Positions 1 to 9,093 are shown, counted from the first letter of the stretch. The stretch: DNA of 64,000 nucleotides from Pseudoalteromonas sp. UG3-2 (GCF_037120705.1 NZ_JAWLJU010000002.1:1674001-1738000); one strand, 5' to 3'. The notes: generated by a model not told the origin, from the letters alone. Numbers and translations: made by a program.

Positions 1-1250
1 TACGCAATAATGAATTTGACTTGGCCACACTTGAGCTTGGCATCAACGAAGCCCATCAGCAAAACAAAAAGTTTTACGTGGTATCCAATATCGCGCCCCA
101 TAACGGTAAAGTAAAAACGTACTTACGTGATATTGAACCGGTTATTGCAATGGGGCCTGATGCCCTAATCATGTCCGATCCTGGCCTAATTATGCTGGTA
201 CGGGAAAAATGGCCAGATATGCCGATCCACCTTTCAGTGCAAGCCAATGCCGTGAACTATGCCGCGGTGCAATTTTGGGCCAAACAAGGCATTGAACGAG
301 TGATTTTATCTCGCGAGCTATCACTGCAAGAGATTGAAGAAATTCGCACCTTATGCCCCGACACTGAACTTGAAGTGTTTGTACATGGTGCACTGTGCAT
401 GGCCTACTCCGGCCGCTGTTTATTATCTGGCTACATTAACAAGCGCGACCCCAACCAGGGCACTTGCACCAATGCCTGCCGTTGGAGTTATGACGTAAAA
501 CCAGGTCAAGAAACCGCTACAGGCGACGTGGTGCATAAAGTCGACCCGAAAGCGATTATTCCAACTTTAGGGGAAGGCCAGCCCACCGATGAAGTATTTA
601 TGCTCGAAGAGCAAGGTCGCCCTGGTGAATACATGCCCGCTTTTGAAGATGAACATGGCACTTACATCATGAACTCAAAAGACTTGCGCGCAGTTCAATA
701 CGTTGACCAGCTCACGCGCATGGGTGTGCACAGTCTAAAAATTGAAGGCCGTACCAAGTCATTTTACTACGTTGCCCGCACTGCACAAGTCTATCGCAAA
801 GCCATTGATGATGCCGTTGCCGGTAAGCCGTTTGATCCTAGCTTAATGAAAACACTAGAGAACCTGGCTCACCGTGGTTACACCGAGGGCTTTTTAAAGC
901 GCCACGCCCATCAGGATTACCAAAATTACGAGTATGGCCACTCCATTTCCGAACAGCAGCAATTTGTCGGCGAGGTGCTCGGTCGTAACAGCAATGGCTT
1001 GGTTGAAATTGATGTAAAAAATAAGTTCTGTACTGGGCATAGCCTCGAGCTTATGACACCCAAAGGAAACATTCAATTTAACCTCGAACACATGGAAAAT
1101 AAAAAAGGTGAAACCATTAATGATGCCAAGGGATCAGGCCATATTGTGCAAATCCCATTGCCGCAAGAGATCGATCTTGAACATGCCATTTTAATGCGTA
1201 ACTTAGGTGACCATGAGGATACCCGTAACCCTCATAAAAAGGTGTCGTAA
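1..1250 (+). CDS. trhP: TrhP (YegQ), prephenate-dependent tRNA U34 hydroxylation protein, peptidase U32 family, 5' end outside window
   Basis: The reading frame is open from the first bases of the window (RNNEFDLATLELGINEAHQ...) and continues the family's conserved RVRNNEF segment, so roughly the first 38 residues are missing and the first in-window TTG at 21 is not the start. The product matches E. coli YegQ almost throughout: GPDALIMSDPGLIMLVRE, the Cys-rich segment HGALCMAYSGRCLLSGY followed by GTCTNACRW (the cysteines expected to bind an Fe-S cluster), then FEDEHGTYIMNSKDLRA and KIEGRTKSFYY. Members of this U32 branch are not proteases; TrhP is needed for 5-hydroxyuridine at the wobble position of several tRNAs, using prephenate. 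The stop codon overlaps the ATG of the following ferredoxin gene (TAATG), so the two are translationally coupled. Confidence 0.96.
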   Translation, partial: RNNEFDLATLELGINEAHQQNKKFYVVSNIAPHNGKVKTYLRDIEPVIAMGPDALIMSDPGLIMLVREKWPDMPIHLSVQANAVNYAAVQFWAKQGIERVILSRELSLQEIEEIRTLCPDTELEVFVHGALCMAYSGRCLLSGYINKRDPNQGTCTNACRWSYDVKPGQETATGDVVHKVDPKAIIPTLGEGQPTDEVFMLEEQGRPGEYMPAFEDEHGTYIMNSKDLRAVQYVDQLTRMGVHSLKIEGRTKSFYYVARTAQVYRKAIDDAVAGKPFDPSLMKTLENLAHRGYTEGFLKRHAHQDYQNYEYGHSISEQQQFVGEVLGRNSNGLVEIDVKNKFCTGHSLELMTPKGNIQFNLEHMENKKGETINDAKGSGHIVQIPLPQEIDLEHAILMRNLGDHEDTRNPHKKVS

Positions 1251-1498
1251 TGGCGCTATTGATCAACGATAAATGCATTAATTGTGATATGTGCGACCCA
1301 GAGTGCCCTAATCAGGCCATTTATATGGGTGACAAGATTTATCAAATCGACCCAGATAAATGCACCGAATGCGTGGGTCACTATGATAATCCAACCTGCG
1401 TTAGCGTTTGCCCAATTGATTGCATTAAACCCGATCCGGATCATCGCGAGAGCTTAGATCAACTGGCAGAAAAATACCTCAGCCTCACCGAGGGCTAA
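1250..1498 (+). CDS. yfhL: YfhL-family 2[4Fe-4S] ferredoxin
   Basis: An 82-residue ferredoxin with two cluster motifs, CINCDMCDPECP near the N-terminus and CTECVGHYDNPTCVSVCP in the second half, the second carrying the insertion typical of the Alvin/YfhL-type ferredoxins. It opens MALLINDKCINCDMC, nearly the same as E. coli YfhL. Its ATG overlaps the trhP stop codon by one base. In E. coli the two genes are not adjacent, so the fusion of reading frames here suggests, as an inference, that this ferredoxin supplies electrons to, or helps assemble, the Fe-S protein TrhP in tRNA hydroxylation. Cytosolic; no signal peptide. Confidence 0.93.
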   Translation: MALLINDKCINCDMCDPECPNQAIYMGDKIYQIDPDKCTECVGHYDNPTCVSVCPIDCIKPDPDHRESLDQLAEKYLSLTEG

Positions 1499-1822
1499 CT
1501 AAACTGTTAATGACCACAGCCGAGTAATTACTATTTTTACACGGCTGTGGTTGGCCATATTACGCCCCATTTTCCTTGCCTATTTTGCAACAAAGCAAGA
1601 TCAGCCATTTTCATCATCTTCGAGTCGAAATTTCACCCAAATAGGCTACAGTTAAAGCTATTAGTCAGTGGCTTGCTGTAAGTACTGCAGCTAGGTGTTA
1701 CGCCACTATGACTTTAAGCTTGCTCAAGGTAAGAGACTCAACCTGACACTCGCACTCTCTGCTTTCGAACAAGACCGCTTAGTAAAGCAAAATGGTATGA
1801 TTATTTTGTGTAAGGACATAAC
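1499..1822. other. Intergenic region between yfhL and the sensor kinase
   Basis: 324 bp with no credible gene and none of the REP-type repeats that fill most later gaps. It starts with an inverted repeat (1514-1550, listed separately) and must contain the promoter of the three-gene signalling operon. The ribosome site AAGGA lies seven bases before the ATG at 1823. I see no operator-like palindrome. Confidence 0.6.
1514..1550 (+). terminator. Inverted repeat, possible terminator of trhP-yfhL
   Basis: CCACAGCCG at 1514-1522 is exactly complementary to CGGCTGTGG at 1542-1550, with a 19-base loop, starting 15 bases after the yfhL stop. The stem is strong but no T-run follows, so it is either a weak terminator or an mRNA 3'-end stabiliser. 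Confidence 0.4.
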
Positions 1823-4513
1823 ATGGATCTGAACTCGCTCGAGTCATTTTTTCACAATGCCTATATGCCCCATGGGCACTGTTATTTGTGGCAATCTCAC
1901 ATTTTATGGACCAATGTTGTCTCCGATATCTTAATCGCTGCAGCCTACTTTTCTATTCCCATGGCCATTATGATTTACGCAAAAAAGCGCCCCGATATTG
2001 CAAAAAACTGGGTCGCCATCTTGTTTTGTGCCTTTATTACTTTATGTGGCCTCACCCACCTTATTGGCGTTTACACCGTATGGCATGGTGCTTACGGTAT
2101 TCACGGTATCGCCAAAGCCATTACCGCCATCATCTCAATGCTGACCGCGGTTTACTTATTCCGACTTATTCCCAGTGCCGTTACCTTGCCCACGCCGCTG
2201 CAATATCGTGGGGTGAGAGATAAACTCAGACGTGTCACCTCGGAAAAACAAGCGCTGCACACCCAGCTTGGCGAGCAAAAAGTGACTGAGTTTATGCTCG
2301 ACGCCTTACCCACCAGCGCGTTAATGCTCGATGAGCTACTAAGCGTAAACCGATGCAACCCCTATTTTTACCGAGAGCTTGGCTATGACTCTCCACAGCC
2401 GCTGATTGGAAAACGCCTGAACGAAATTGTCAGTCTCGATGACCCGTTTGATAGCCTAGAGTCCATTAGCCAATCGTTACTTAATCAAAGTGACTTTAGT
2501 AAAGAAGCCTTGTGCCATGTTATTGATAAAGAGGGTAACCAAATCCCTATGGAAATGCGCTTAGTGCAAGAGCAGTTTGATGGTCAGAACTTTATTCTCG
2601 CCGTGTTCAATAATATGACCTCCCTTAAGCGCACAGAAAAAGCCTTGGCCGAGTCCAGTGAACAGGTTAATCGTGCTGTCAATGCCACTGAAGACGGCAT
2701 TTGGGAATGGAATGTGCCAGATAACCGGGTTAGCTATTCAGCACGTTTAAAACGCATGATTGGCAAGCTAGACGATGACGAGGTGAGCTTTGAAGATTGG
2801 TTTGAGCATATTCACCCCGACCATCGCAGTAAAGTGCAAGCCGCTATTGATGAGCACTTTACTAGCAAAGAGCAATATCACATTGAGTACCTTGGCCGTG
2901 ACAATAATCACCAGTACGCTTGGTTTTCGGCTGTGGGCAATAGCACGTTCGACGCCCAAGGCAACCCCCTATTAATGTCTGGGGCACTGCGTAATATCCA
3001 TCATAAAAAATCGTTAGAGCTGCAAGTAGCTGAGAAAAATAAAATTCTTAATGCCATTTACGACGGTGCCAGCCAAGCTATTTGGCAATTAAAGGTGGAA
3101 CCAAATTATGAGTTTCGTTTTTTAGAGTTTAACAAGCTTGCCTGTCAGCGCACTGGGGTTAGTTTTGAACAAGTGGCAAATAAAACCCTTAGCGAGCTGC
3201 GCGACAAGGTATTTGATAGCAAGCTAGTGGATAAAATCGCCAAAAACTATCGTCTATGTGTTGATGTTGCCAAACCCATTGATTACACCGAAATGATCCC
3301 CCATCAAGAGCGCGAGCGTTGGTATCAAACCACCCTCTATCCGTTAAAAAATAATCAGGGTGAAGTGGAGCAAATTGTTGGCATTGCGGTGGATATTACT
3401 GCCAGAAAAGCAGCCGAGCAGGAGCTTGAAGATAATCAGCGCTTTTTACAACGGATCATCGATTCCGCCGTGTGTGGTTTGTATTTGTATGATTTAAAAC
3501 AAGCGCGAACCACTAAAATAAACAAACGCTATACCCAGCTGGTTGGCTATCAACAGCACGATTTGGCTGCTACTGACATTGACGCACTATTTCACCCCAG
3601 TGAGCTCGCCCTAGTTGAAGCACACATAGAAGAGGTAAAGGCCAGCGAGGATGGCCAGTTACTGCCACTTAAATACCGTTTTAAACACAAAGCCGGCCAC
3701 TGGATTTGGTGTTACGCCGTCGATACCGTACTTACTCGCGATGACCACGGCAATGCCGAATTAATGCTTAGCACGTTCGTCGATATGACCGAGCAGACCG
3801 AGCTATTAATCAAGCTGCAAGAGTCTAATGCCCAGCTCGAGCAGTTTGCCTATTTAGCGTCCCATGATCTGCAAGAGCCGTTAAGAAAGATCACCGCTTT
3901 TTCAGATAGCTTAGCAGAGCGGATAACGCCGCAACTGCCCGACTATGAAGACGCCAAGTTTGAACTAGAGCGCTTAGTCAGTGCCAGTCAACGCATGCGC
4001 ACCATGATCCAAGACTTGCTCAAATTGTCGCGTTTGCACTCGCACCAACTCAAATTACAAGACACCAATCTCAGTATTATCCTCGAAGATGTCTGTGAAA
4101 TACTCAGTTTTAGTATTGAGGAAAGCCAAACAGAAATCAGCTTAGAGCACGGCGATATTATGGTGCAGCTAGACGCATCATTGTTTATCCAGGTATTACA
4201 AAATCTGATCAGTAACAGTATTAAGTTTAAGCGCGACAATAGTGCACCACAGATCCGCATCGACTGCCAGCAAAAAGGCCAGCAGCTGGTGATCCATTAT
4301 CAAGATAATGGCATTGGCATTCCAGCCGCAAGACAGCAACAAATATTTGAGCCGTTTAAGCGCTTCGGTGGTAACCAAGAGCAAGGCAGTGGCATAGGGC
4401 TTTCTTTGTGTAAAGAAATCATCAAGCTACATGGTGGCACTATCTGTTGCCACGATTGTGATAATGGCGCACTGTTTGAAATTACACTGCCGCGGCAAGC
4501 TAAGGAGTCATAA
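1823..4513 (+). CDS. Multi-PAS sensor histidine kinase with N-terminal ETR1-like ethylene-binding membrane domain
   Basis: 896 residues. The first ~130 residues form a three-helix membrane domain that matches the ethylene-binding domain of plant ETR1. The six residues known to be essential in ETR1 (Asp25, Tyr32, Ile35, Ile62, Cys65, His69) all have counterparts at identical spacing: D35, Y42, I45, I72, C75, H79, including LCGLTHLI where Cys and His bind the Cu(I) cofactor. Four PAS-like segments follow at about 150-280, 285-400, 400-540 and 545-670. The HisKA box is LASHDLQEP with phospho-acceptor H681, and the ATPase domain has NLISNSIKF (N box), DNGIGIP (G1) and GSGIGLSL (G2). There is no attached receiver; the receiver is the next gene, one base after the stop. 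The start is supported by AAGGA seven bases upstream. The predicted ligand is inferred from homology alone. Confidence 0.93.
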   Translation: MDLNSLESFFHNAYMPHGHCYLWQSHILWTNVVSDILIAAAYFSIPMAIMIYAKKRPDIAKNWVAILFCAFITLCGLTHLIGVYTVWHGAYGIHGIAKAITAIISMLTAVYLFRLIPSAVTLPTPLQYRGVRDKLRRVTSEKQALHTQLGEQKVTEFMLDALPTSALMLDELLSVNRCNPYFYRELGYDSPQPLIGKRLNEIVSLDDPFDSLESISQSLLNQSDFSKEALCHVIDKEGNQIPMEMRLVQEQFDGQNFILAVFNNMTSLKRTEKALAESSEQVNRAVNATEDGIWEWNVPDNRVSYSARLKRMIGKLDDDEVSFEDWFEHIHPDHRSKVQAAIDEHFTSKEQYHIEYLGRDNNHQYAWFSAVGNSTFDAQGNPLLMSGALRNIHHKKSLELQVAEKNKILNAIYDGASQAIWQLKVEPNYEFRFLEFNKLACQRTGVSFEQVANKTLSELRDKVFDSKLVDKIAKNYRLCVDVAKPIDYTEMIPHQERERWYQTTLYPLKNNQGEVEQIVGIAVDITARKAAEQELEDNQRFLQRIIDSAVCGLYLYDLKQARTTKINKRYTQLVGYQQHDLAATDIDALFHPSELALVEAHIEEVKASEDGQLLPLKYRFKHKAGHWIWCYAVDTVLTRDDHGNAELMLSTFVDMTEQTELLIKLQESNAQLEQFAYLASHDLQEPLRKITAFSDSLAERITPQLPDYEDAKFELERLVSASQRMRTMIQDLLKLSRLHSHQLKLQDTNLSIILEDVCEILSFSIEESQTEISLEHGDIMVQLDASLFIQVLQNLISNSIKFKRDNSAPQIRIDCQQKGQQLVIHYQDNGIGIPAARQQQIFEPFKRFGGNQEQGSGIGLSLCKEIIKLHGGTICCHDCDNGALFEITLPRQAKES

Positions 4514-4514
4514 C

Positions 4515-4919
4515 GTGGAATTACTATTAGTTGAAGATGACCCAGATGATATCTACTTTTTTAAACGTGCTTACACCAGTGTGGCAAATCGTCCTAGTCT
4601 CAAAGTATTTAATGATGGTTGCGAATTGCTGCACTATATTAAGCACTGTGAAACCCTAGGCCAAGTGGTGTTGCTGGATTTAAATATGCCCAACATGTCG
4701 GGGTTTGAAGTGATGGCAGCACTCAGTGAGCAGCAACTCACTAGCAACTTAATTATTGTGTGTTACACCACTTCAACCCATCACAGCGATATCAACAAGG
4801 CCTATCAACTCGGTGCTAAGTCATATATCACGAAACCGGGGCGTTTAGGCGATTTAGAGAACTTGATAAAACTAGTTAAGCAATACTGGTTTGATCATAA
4901 CCATGCGGTAAAAGGATGA
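4515..4919 (+). CDS. Receiver-only response regulator (Rcp1-like)
   Basis: 134 residues when started at the GTG at 4515, which has AAGGAG at 4502-4507 and directly follows the kinase stop; a longer in-frame ATG at 4431 lies inside the kinase gene and adds a non-receiver tail, so it is rejected. It is a single receiver domain of the type paired with phytochrome-like kinases: acidic pair in VEDDPDD, phospho-acceptor D55 in LLDLNMPNMSG, conserved Thr in CYTTS and Lys in SYITKPG. With no output domain it probably relays phosphate from the upstream kinase, by protein contact or through a further phosphorelay step. Its stop overlaps the start of the next gene. Confidence 0.92.
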   Translation: MELLLVEDDPDDIYFFKRAYTSVANRPSLKVFNDGCELLHYIKHCETLGQVVLLDLNMPNMSGFEVMAALSEQQLTSNLIIVCYTTSTHHSDINKAYQLGAKSYITKPGRLGDLENLIKLVKQYWFDHNHAVKG

Positions 4920-5869
4920 CGATGAATACCTGGTTAATTTACCTGCTTGAAGACAACGACGAAGACGCTTATCTGGTCAAGCGCACCCTGGCTGATATGA
5001 GTGGTAAACATAAATTTAAGGTTAAGCATTTCAAAACCTTGGATGAGCTAAATCAAGCGTTGAAAAATTTTAAACCAGAAACCCTGCTGATCGATCTTAA
5101 TATCGAAGAAAGCCATGGGCTCAACACCTTGCTGGCAGTAAAACAAATGTCTACCAGCGCCCCTATTGTGGTGCTTACCGGTATTTCCGAGGAAGCTTTC
5201 GGTGAAAAGGCGATCCAGCTAGGCGCACAAGATTACATTCCTAAGCATGAAGTAACCGGCCCTTTGCTTTGCCGCACCATTAAATTCTCTAAAGAGCGTT
5301 ATGAGATGCAACGTAACCTCGAAAACCTGGTCATTATGGACCGGCTCACTATGCTGCATAATCGTGGCGCGTTTGATAACGAAATCGAGCGCACCATTTC
5401 TGATTCAGAGCGCTATGGCCATGGTTTTGGCTTATTATTTATCGATTTAGATAACTTTAAGCCCGTTAACGACAACCTCGGTCACCAAGCAGGAGATCAA
5501 TTATTAAAAATTCTCTCAGCTAAATTAAAAATGTATAAGCGCGCCTCGGATTTTGTTGCTCGCTATGGCGGTGATGAATTTGTGGTGATAGCCCCTCACC
5601 TCACGGAAAAAAATCAGTTAAGAAAATTAGCCCAACACAAATACGACCTATTAAGCGATACTTACTGCCTCCAAGATGAGCAAAACCAATTGCAAGAAAT
5701 ACACCTAAAGCTCAGCATTGGTGCCGTAATCTACCCAACCGACGCCAACAGCGCCGATGAGCTCGTCGCCAAAGCCGACAAAGCCATGTACGCCGCAAAA
5801 TCACAAGGGTTACCTTATGTGATTTATTCTGAGCTAAACCAAAGTGACCCTGATCCAAGCCAGGAATAA
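4916..5869 (+). CDS. Receiver-GGDEF diguanylate cyclase
   Basis: 317 residues: a receiver domain (residues 1-125, phospho-acceptor D60 in LLIDLNIEES) joined to a GGDEF domain. The catalytic motif YGGDEF is intact at 217-222 and the inhibitory I-site RASD (209-212) lies exactly five residues before it, so both cyclase activity and feedback inhibition by c-di-GMP are expected. The ATG at 4916 overlaps the preceding stop (ATGA); a second ATG at 4922 would drop two residues. As last gene of the kinase-receiver-cyclase operon it is the likely output: phosphorylation would change c-di-GMP level, which in this group of bacteria controls biofilm matrix, fitting the curli and polysaccharide genes that follow. 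Confidence 0.93.
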   Translation: MTMNTWLIYLLEDNDEDAYLVKRTLADMSGKHKFKVKHFKTLDELNQALKNFKPETLLIDLNIEESHGLNTLLAVKQMSTSAPIVVLTGISEEAFGEKAIQLGAQDYIPKHEVTGPLLCRTIKFSKERYEMQRNLENLVIMDRLTMLHNRGAFDNEIERTISDSERYGHGFGLLFIDLDNFKPVNDNLGHQAGDQLLKILSAKLKMYKRASDFVARYGGDEFVVIAPHLTEKNQLRKLAQHKYDLLSDTYCLQDEQNQLQEIHLKLSIGAVIYPTDANSADELVAKADKAMYAAKSQGLPYVIYSELNQSDPDPSQE

Positions 5870-5877
5870 CATACTAT

Positions 5878-6716
5878 CGCGATGTAACATTATGAAAACC
5901 ATCGCGATATAAAATCATAAAAACAATCGCGATATAAAATCGCTGCTACGACATAGTGCATGTGTTTGAAGCACCGTTCGCAATAACACCACCCAACCCG
6001 TAGCAGCGGATTTATTCCGCGACCTCGTGACCACAACACATAACCATAAAAACAATCGCGATGTAAAATCATGAAAACAACCGCGATATAAAATCATAAA
6101 AACAATCGCGATATAAAATCGCTGCTACGACATTGTGCATGTGTTTGAAGCATCGTTCTCAATATCACCACCCAACCCGTAGCAGCGGATTTATTCCGCG
6201 ACCTCGTGACCACAACACATAACCATAAAAACAATCGCGATGTGAAATCATGAAAACAACCGCGATATAAAATCGCTGCTACGACATAGTGCATGTGTTT
6301 GAAGCATCGTTCTCAATATCACCACCGAACCCGTAGCAGCGGATTTATTTCGCGACCCCAATGGACCCTGAATCAAGTTCAGGGTGACGTATTTTGTAGC
6401 CGCGGATTGACTCCGCGGAAAGACCTCACCTAAAACTCCCTTGTAGGACCGGCTTTACGCCGGGATCTTTTAGCGCGATATAAAATCGCTGCTACGACAT
6501 TGTGCATTTGTTTGAAGCATCGTTCTCAATATCACCACCGAACCCGTAGCAGCGGATTTATTTCGCGACCCCAATGGACCCTGAATCAAGTTCAGGGTGA
6601 CGTATTTTGTAGCAGCGGATTGACTCCGCGGAAAGATCTCACCTAAAACTCCCTTGTAGGACCGGCTTTACGCCGGGATCTTTTAGCGCGATATAAAATC
6701 GCGCCTACACATAATG
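5878..6716. repeat. REP cluster 1 (between the cyclase and the csgD-like gene)
   Basis: The whole gap is built of short palindromic elements. Most are GTAG-headed hairpins: GTAG-CA then GCGGA-TTTAT-TCCGC, and the matching inverted form ending ATCGCTGCTAC; the two lie face to face about 55 bp apart and their 23-base arms match at 19 positions as an inverted pair. There are also GTAG-GA-CCGGC-TTTAC-GCCGG hairpins and GTCA-headed CCCTGAATCAAGTTCAGGG hairpins. A 213-bp stretch is present twice in tandem at its right end (6261-6473 and 6474-6686). No gene is credible here; short open frames are translations of the repeats. Confidence 0.93.
6261..6686. repeat. Tandem duplication of a 213-bp REP-containing unit
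   Basis: The segment starting CGCGATATAAAATCGC at 6261 recurs at 6474 in the same order of elements (inverted GTAG pair, GTCA hairpin, GTAG hairpin, GCCGG hairpin), with only scattered single-base differences, and the start of a third copy is seen at 6687 before the sequence diverges. This is a head-to-tail duplication of a compound repeat rather than independent insertions. Confidence 0.88.
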
Positions 6717-6802
6717 CCACGCTAAAACATAAAATAAAGTTCAAATTATTGTAAAAAATATGTATATTAAATTTTACTAAAAACTAAGGTGCAGGATTAA
6801 GA

Positions 6803-7525
6803 ATGACTGGAAAGGACGGTTCTAGCATGGCAAAGCATTGGCAAAGCCGTGAGATTTTTATCTTAACTCACCCTAATGCTGATACCAGTAGTGAAGTTTA
6901 CATCTTACTTGTTAAAGTACTAGAAACTTTGGCGGGCACAGTCAAAATAGACACAAAATTACCCGATGCTGCTCTAAAGACTGCCATTTCATTGTTTGTG
7001 ATTGATGTTGAGCACCGTGATTGCAACGAACTCATCAGCCCTGAAATCAAACAGCTCGCCATGCAGCACCATGTGGTGCTTTTCAATGCTGAACGCGGCA
7101 CAGTAAGCGAAAAAACCGCGCTATTTGGCAATGTAAAAGGCTTGCTGTATCAAGATGCTTCACCACAAACACTATTCAATGGCATAACCAGCGTGCTCGA
7201 GGGTGAACTGTGGTTTTGCCAACATGCCGTTGCCACGGCGTTCAGTGAACTGTTATCGGCCATGCCAAAGCCGGTAAAACACAGTGATATTATCGTTGGT
7301 AATGACCAACTAAGCCGCCTTACCTCAAGAGAAAAGTCTGTGATCAAGCTCATCGCGTCGGGGGCTAAAAATGAAGACATTGCCGATCAGCTTAATATCA
7401 GCAACCACACGGTTAAAACCCATATTTACAGCGCATTCAAAAAAACCAATTCTCGCAACCGCGTGGAGCTTGCAAATTGGGCGTTGCGCCATATCCCCCT
7501 GGTAGGTGCGGCCTTTTCTGGGTAG
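6803..7525 (+). CDS. csgD: CsgD-like LuxR/FixJ-type transcriptional regulator
   Basis: 240 residues with a degenerate receiver-like N-terminal half that lacks the usual acidic pocket and a C-terminal LuxR-type helix-turn-helix (about residues 170-232): LTSREKSVIKLIASGAKNED, then ISNHTVKTHIYSAFKKT..NR. The last part (VKTHxYxxFKK, NR, WA) closely follows CsgD of E. coli, the curli master regulator. Two starts are plausible: ATG 6803 (AGGA six bases before) and ATG 6827 (AAAGGA ten bases before), giving 240 or 232 residues. It lies near csgEFG and the curlin gene, supporting a role as their activator. The last residues run into repeat DNA: the stop codon TAG is part of the GTAG head of a REP element, so the C-terminus may have been altered by a repeat insertion. 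Confidence 0.8.
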   Translation: MTGKDGSSMAKHWQSREIFILTHPNADTSSEVYILLVKVLETLAGTVKIDTKLPDAALKTAISLFVIDVEHRDCNELISPEIKQLAMQHHVVLFNAERGTVSEKTALFGNVKGLLYQDASPQTLFNGITSVLEGELWFCQHAVATAFSELLSAMPKPVKHSDIIVGNDQLSRLTSREKSVIKLIASGAKNEDIADQLNISNHTVKTHIYSAFKKTNSRNRVELANWALRHIPLVGAAFSG

Positions 7526-8325
7526 GACCGGCTTTACGTCGGGATCTTTTAGCGCGATATAAAATCGCGCCTACAACGTTCCCCTGTTGCGTTATAAAAC
7601 CGCGCCTACCACAGGCCGTCATTCCGGACTTGATCCGGAGCCTAGGTTAATCGCGATATAAAGCCATAAAAACAATCGCGATATAAAATCGCTGCTACGA
7701 CATCGTGCATGTGTTTCAAATACCGAGCTCAATAACCCCACCGAGCCCGTAGCCGCGGATTTATTCCGCGACCCCAATGGACCCTGAATCAAGTTCAGGG
7801 TGACGATACATTTAACAATGTGGAAGGTTGAGTTGTAGGACCGGCTTTACGACGGGATCTTTAGCGCGATATAAAATCGCGCCTACAACGTTCCCCTGTT
7901 GCGTTATAAAATCGCGCCTACCAAAGGCCGTCATTCCGGACTTGATCCGGAATCCATATAAAACCATTGCAACGACATCGATACCTTTTTATCGCGTGTA
8001 CAATCATGAAAACAATGGGGATATAAAATCATAAAAACAATCGCGATATAAAATCGCTGCTACGGTATTGTGCATATGTTTGAAGCATCGTTCTCAATAT
8101 CACCACCGAACCCGTAGCAGCGGATTTATTCCGCGACCCCAATGGACCCTGAATCCAGTTCAGGGTGACGAGTTTTGTAGGGCGGATTTATTCCGCGACC
8201 CCAATGGACCCTGAATCCAGTTCAGGGTGACGTATTTTGTAGGCGCGGATTTACTCCGCGACCCCAATAGACCCTGAATCAAGTTCAGGGTGACGAGTTA
8301 TGTGGCAATGGACTTATTCCGCGAG
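7522..8325. repeat. REP cluster 2 (between csgD-like gene and csgG, convergent)
   Basis: About 800 bp of REP elements fills the gap between two convergent genes, touching both stop codons: it begins with the GTAG that supplies the csgD-like stop and ends with a decayed copy (ACTTATTCCGCG) directly before the csgG stop. It mixes GTAG-headed hairpins, at least four GTCA-headed CCCTGAATC-type hairpins (two with CCAG in place of CAAG in the loop region) and two TTCCGGACTTGATCCGGAA-type or related hairpins. It may act as a bidirectional transcription stop. Confidence 0.92.
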
Positions 8326-9093
8326 CTATCCCGCTGCGGCCCAGATGCCTTTATCAATTCCCTGCTTCACCATTAAGGTTAAGGCTTTTTCAATGGCTTG
8401 AGTGACACAAATGTGCATGGGTTCGTTGTCACTATACCCGCCTTCGGCTTCAGCTAGGCGTTTATAGCTGACATAGCGAAATAGCCCCGCACGCACTTCC
8501 ATTGAAAGCACTTTTTTGCTGCTGGCCACAGAAAGCAGCACTTGGCCGGTGCGGACATCCACGGCCCGCATATAGATAGAAATGACGTCTTCGCGATATA
8601 ATTCAGAGGCGCCAATACCAAAGTACTCCATGCCTAAGCCACCGGTACGAACGTTGGAATCGTAACTAATAATGCCGCCTTCCAAAATGATTTTTGCTGT
8701 CATCAGCGGTGGTAAAGGAGCAGCCTGCTTATCCTCGACCGCAGCACGGATGATTTTTCGCTCGGTAAGCAGGTTTTGTAGCCCTTCGCGCTCAACTGGT
8801 AAAAACCAATCGGTTTCATGCAACGCTTGCATCAATATGGAGTTGGCGCCTTGGGTTACGGCCGTTGAAAAGGAGCTGACGTTTTCTTGTGGCTTATATT
8901 GCCCAGTTTGGTCGCGAAAAGAATAAACCGATACCGGGATCCGACCCTTTGGCATTGGCAGTGCTTTTAGCTCGGCAAAGGCCGGGGACGCTGCCAGCGC
9001 TACGGCTGTAGTTTGTTCGGGAGGTAAGACACGAGAAATACTGCTACAACCGCCAAGCACAAGTAACAATGCCGGCGACACTACACGCCACAT
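8326..9093 (-). CDS. csgG: CsgG, outer-membrane curli secretion channel lipoprotein
   Basis: 255 residues from the ATG whose first base overlaps the csgF stop (TGATG); a TTG one codon earlier is not needed. Signal peptide with lipobox LVLGGC, lipidated Cys16. The body has CsgG-family features: a conserved VYSFRDQTGQYKP segment, SSFSTAVTQGANSILMQAL, ILEGGIISYDSN, and YREDVISIYMRAVDVRTGQVL. CsgG forms the nonameric pore through which curlin subunits leave the periplasm. It is last in a csgE-csgF-csgG operon with overlapping genes, an order that matches other gammaproteobacteria. Slightly shorter than the 277-residue E. coli protein. Confidence 0.95.
   Translation of the reverse strand: MWRVVSPALLLVLGGCSSISRVLPPEQTTAVALAASPAFAELKALPMPKGRIPVSVYSFRDQTGQYKPQENVSSFSTAVTQGANSILMQALHETDWFLPVEREGLQNLLTERKIIRAAVEDKQAAPLPPLMTAKIILEGGIISYDSNVRTGGLGMEYFGIGASELYREDVISIYMRAVDVRTGQVLLSVASSKKVLSMEVRAGLFRYVSYKRLAEAEGGYSDNEPMHICVTQAIEKALTLMVKQGIDKGIWAAAG

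Noticed and set aside
4431..4514. Longer start for the receiver-only regulator
   Set aside because: The extra 28 codons lie inside the kinase gene; the GTG at 4515 has a strong ribosome site and gives a normal receiver start.
5878..6716. CRISPR array
   Set aside because: Repeats are palindromic, of several types and unequal spacing, the sequences between them are also repeated, and no cas gene is present.
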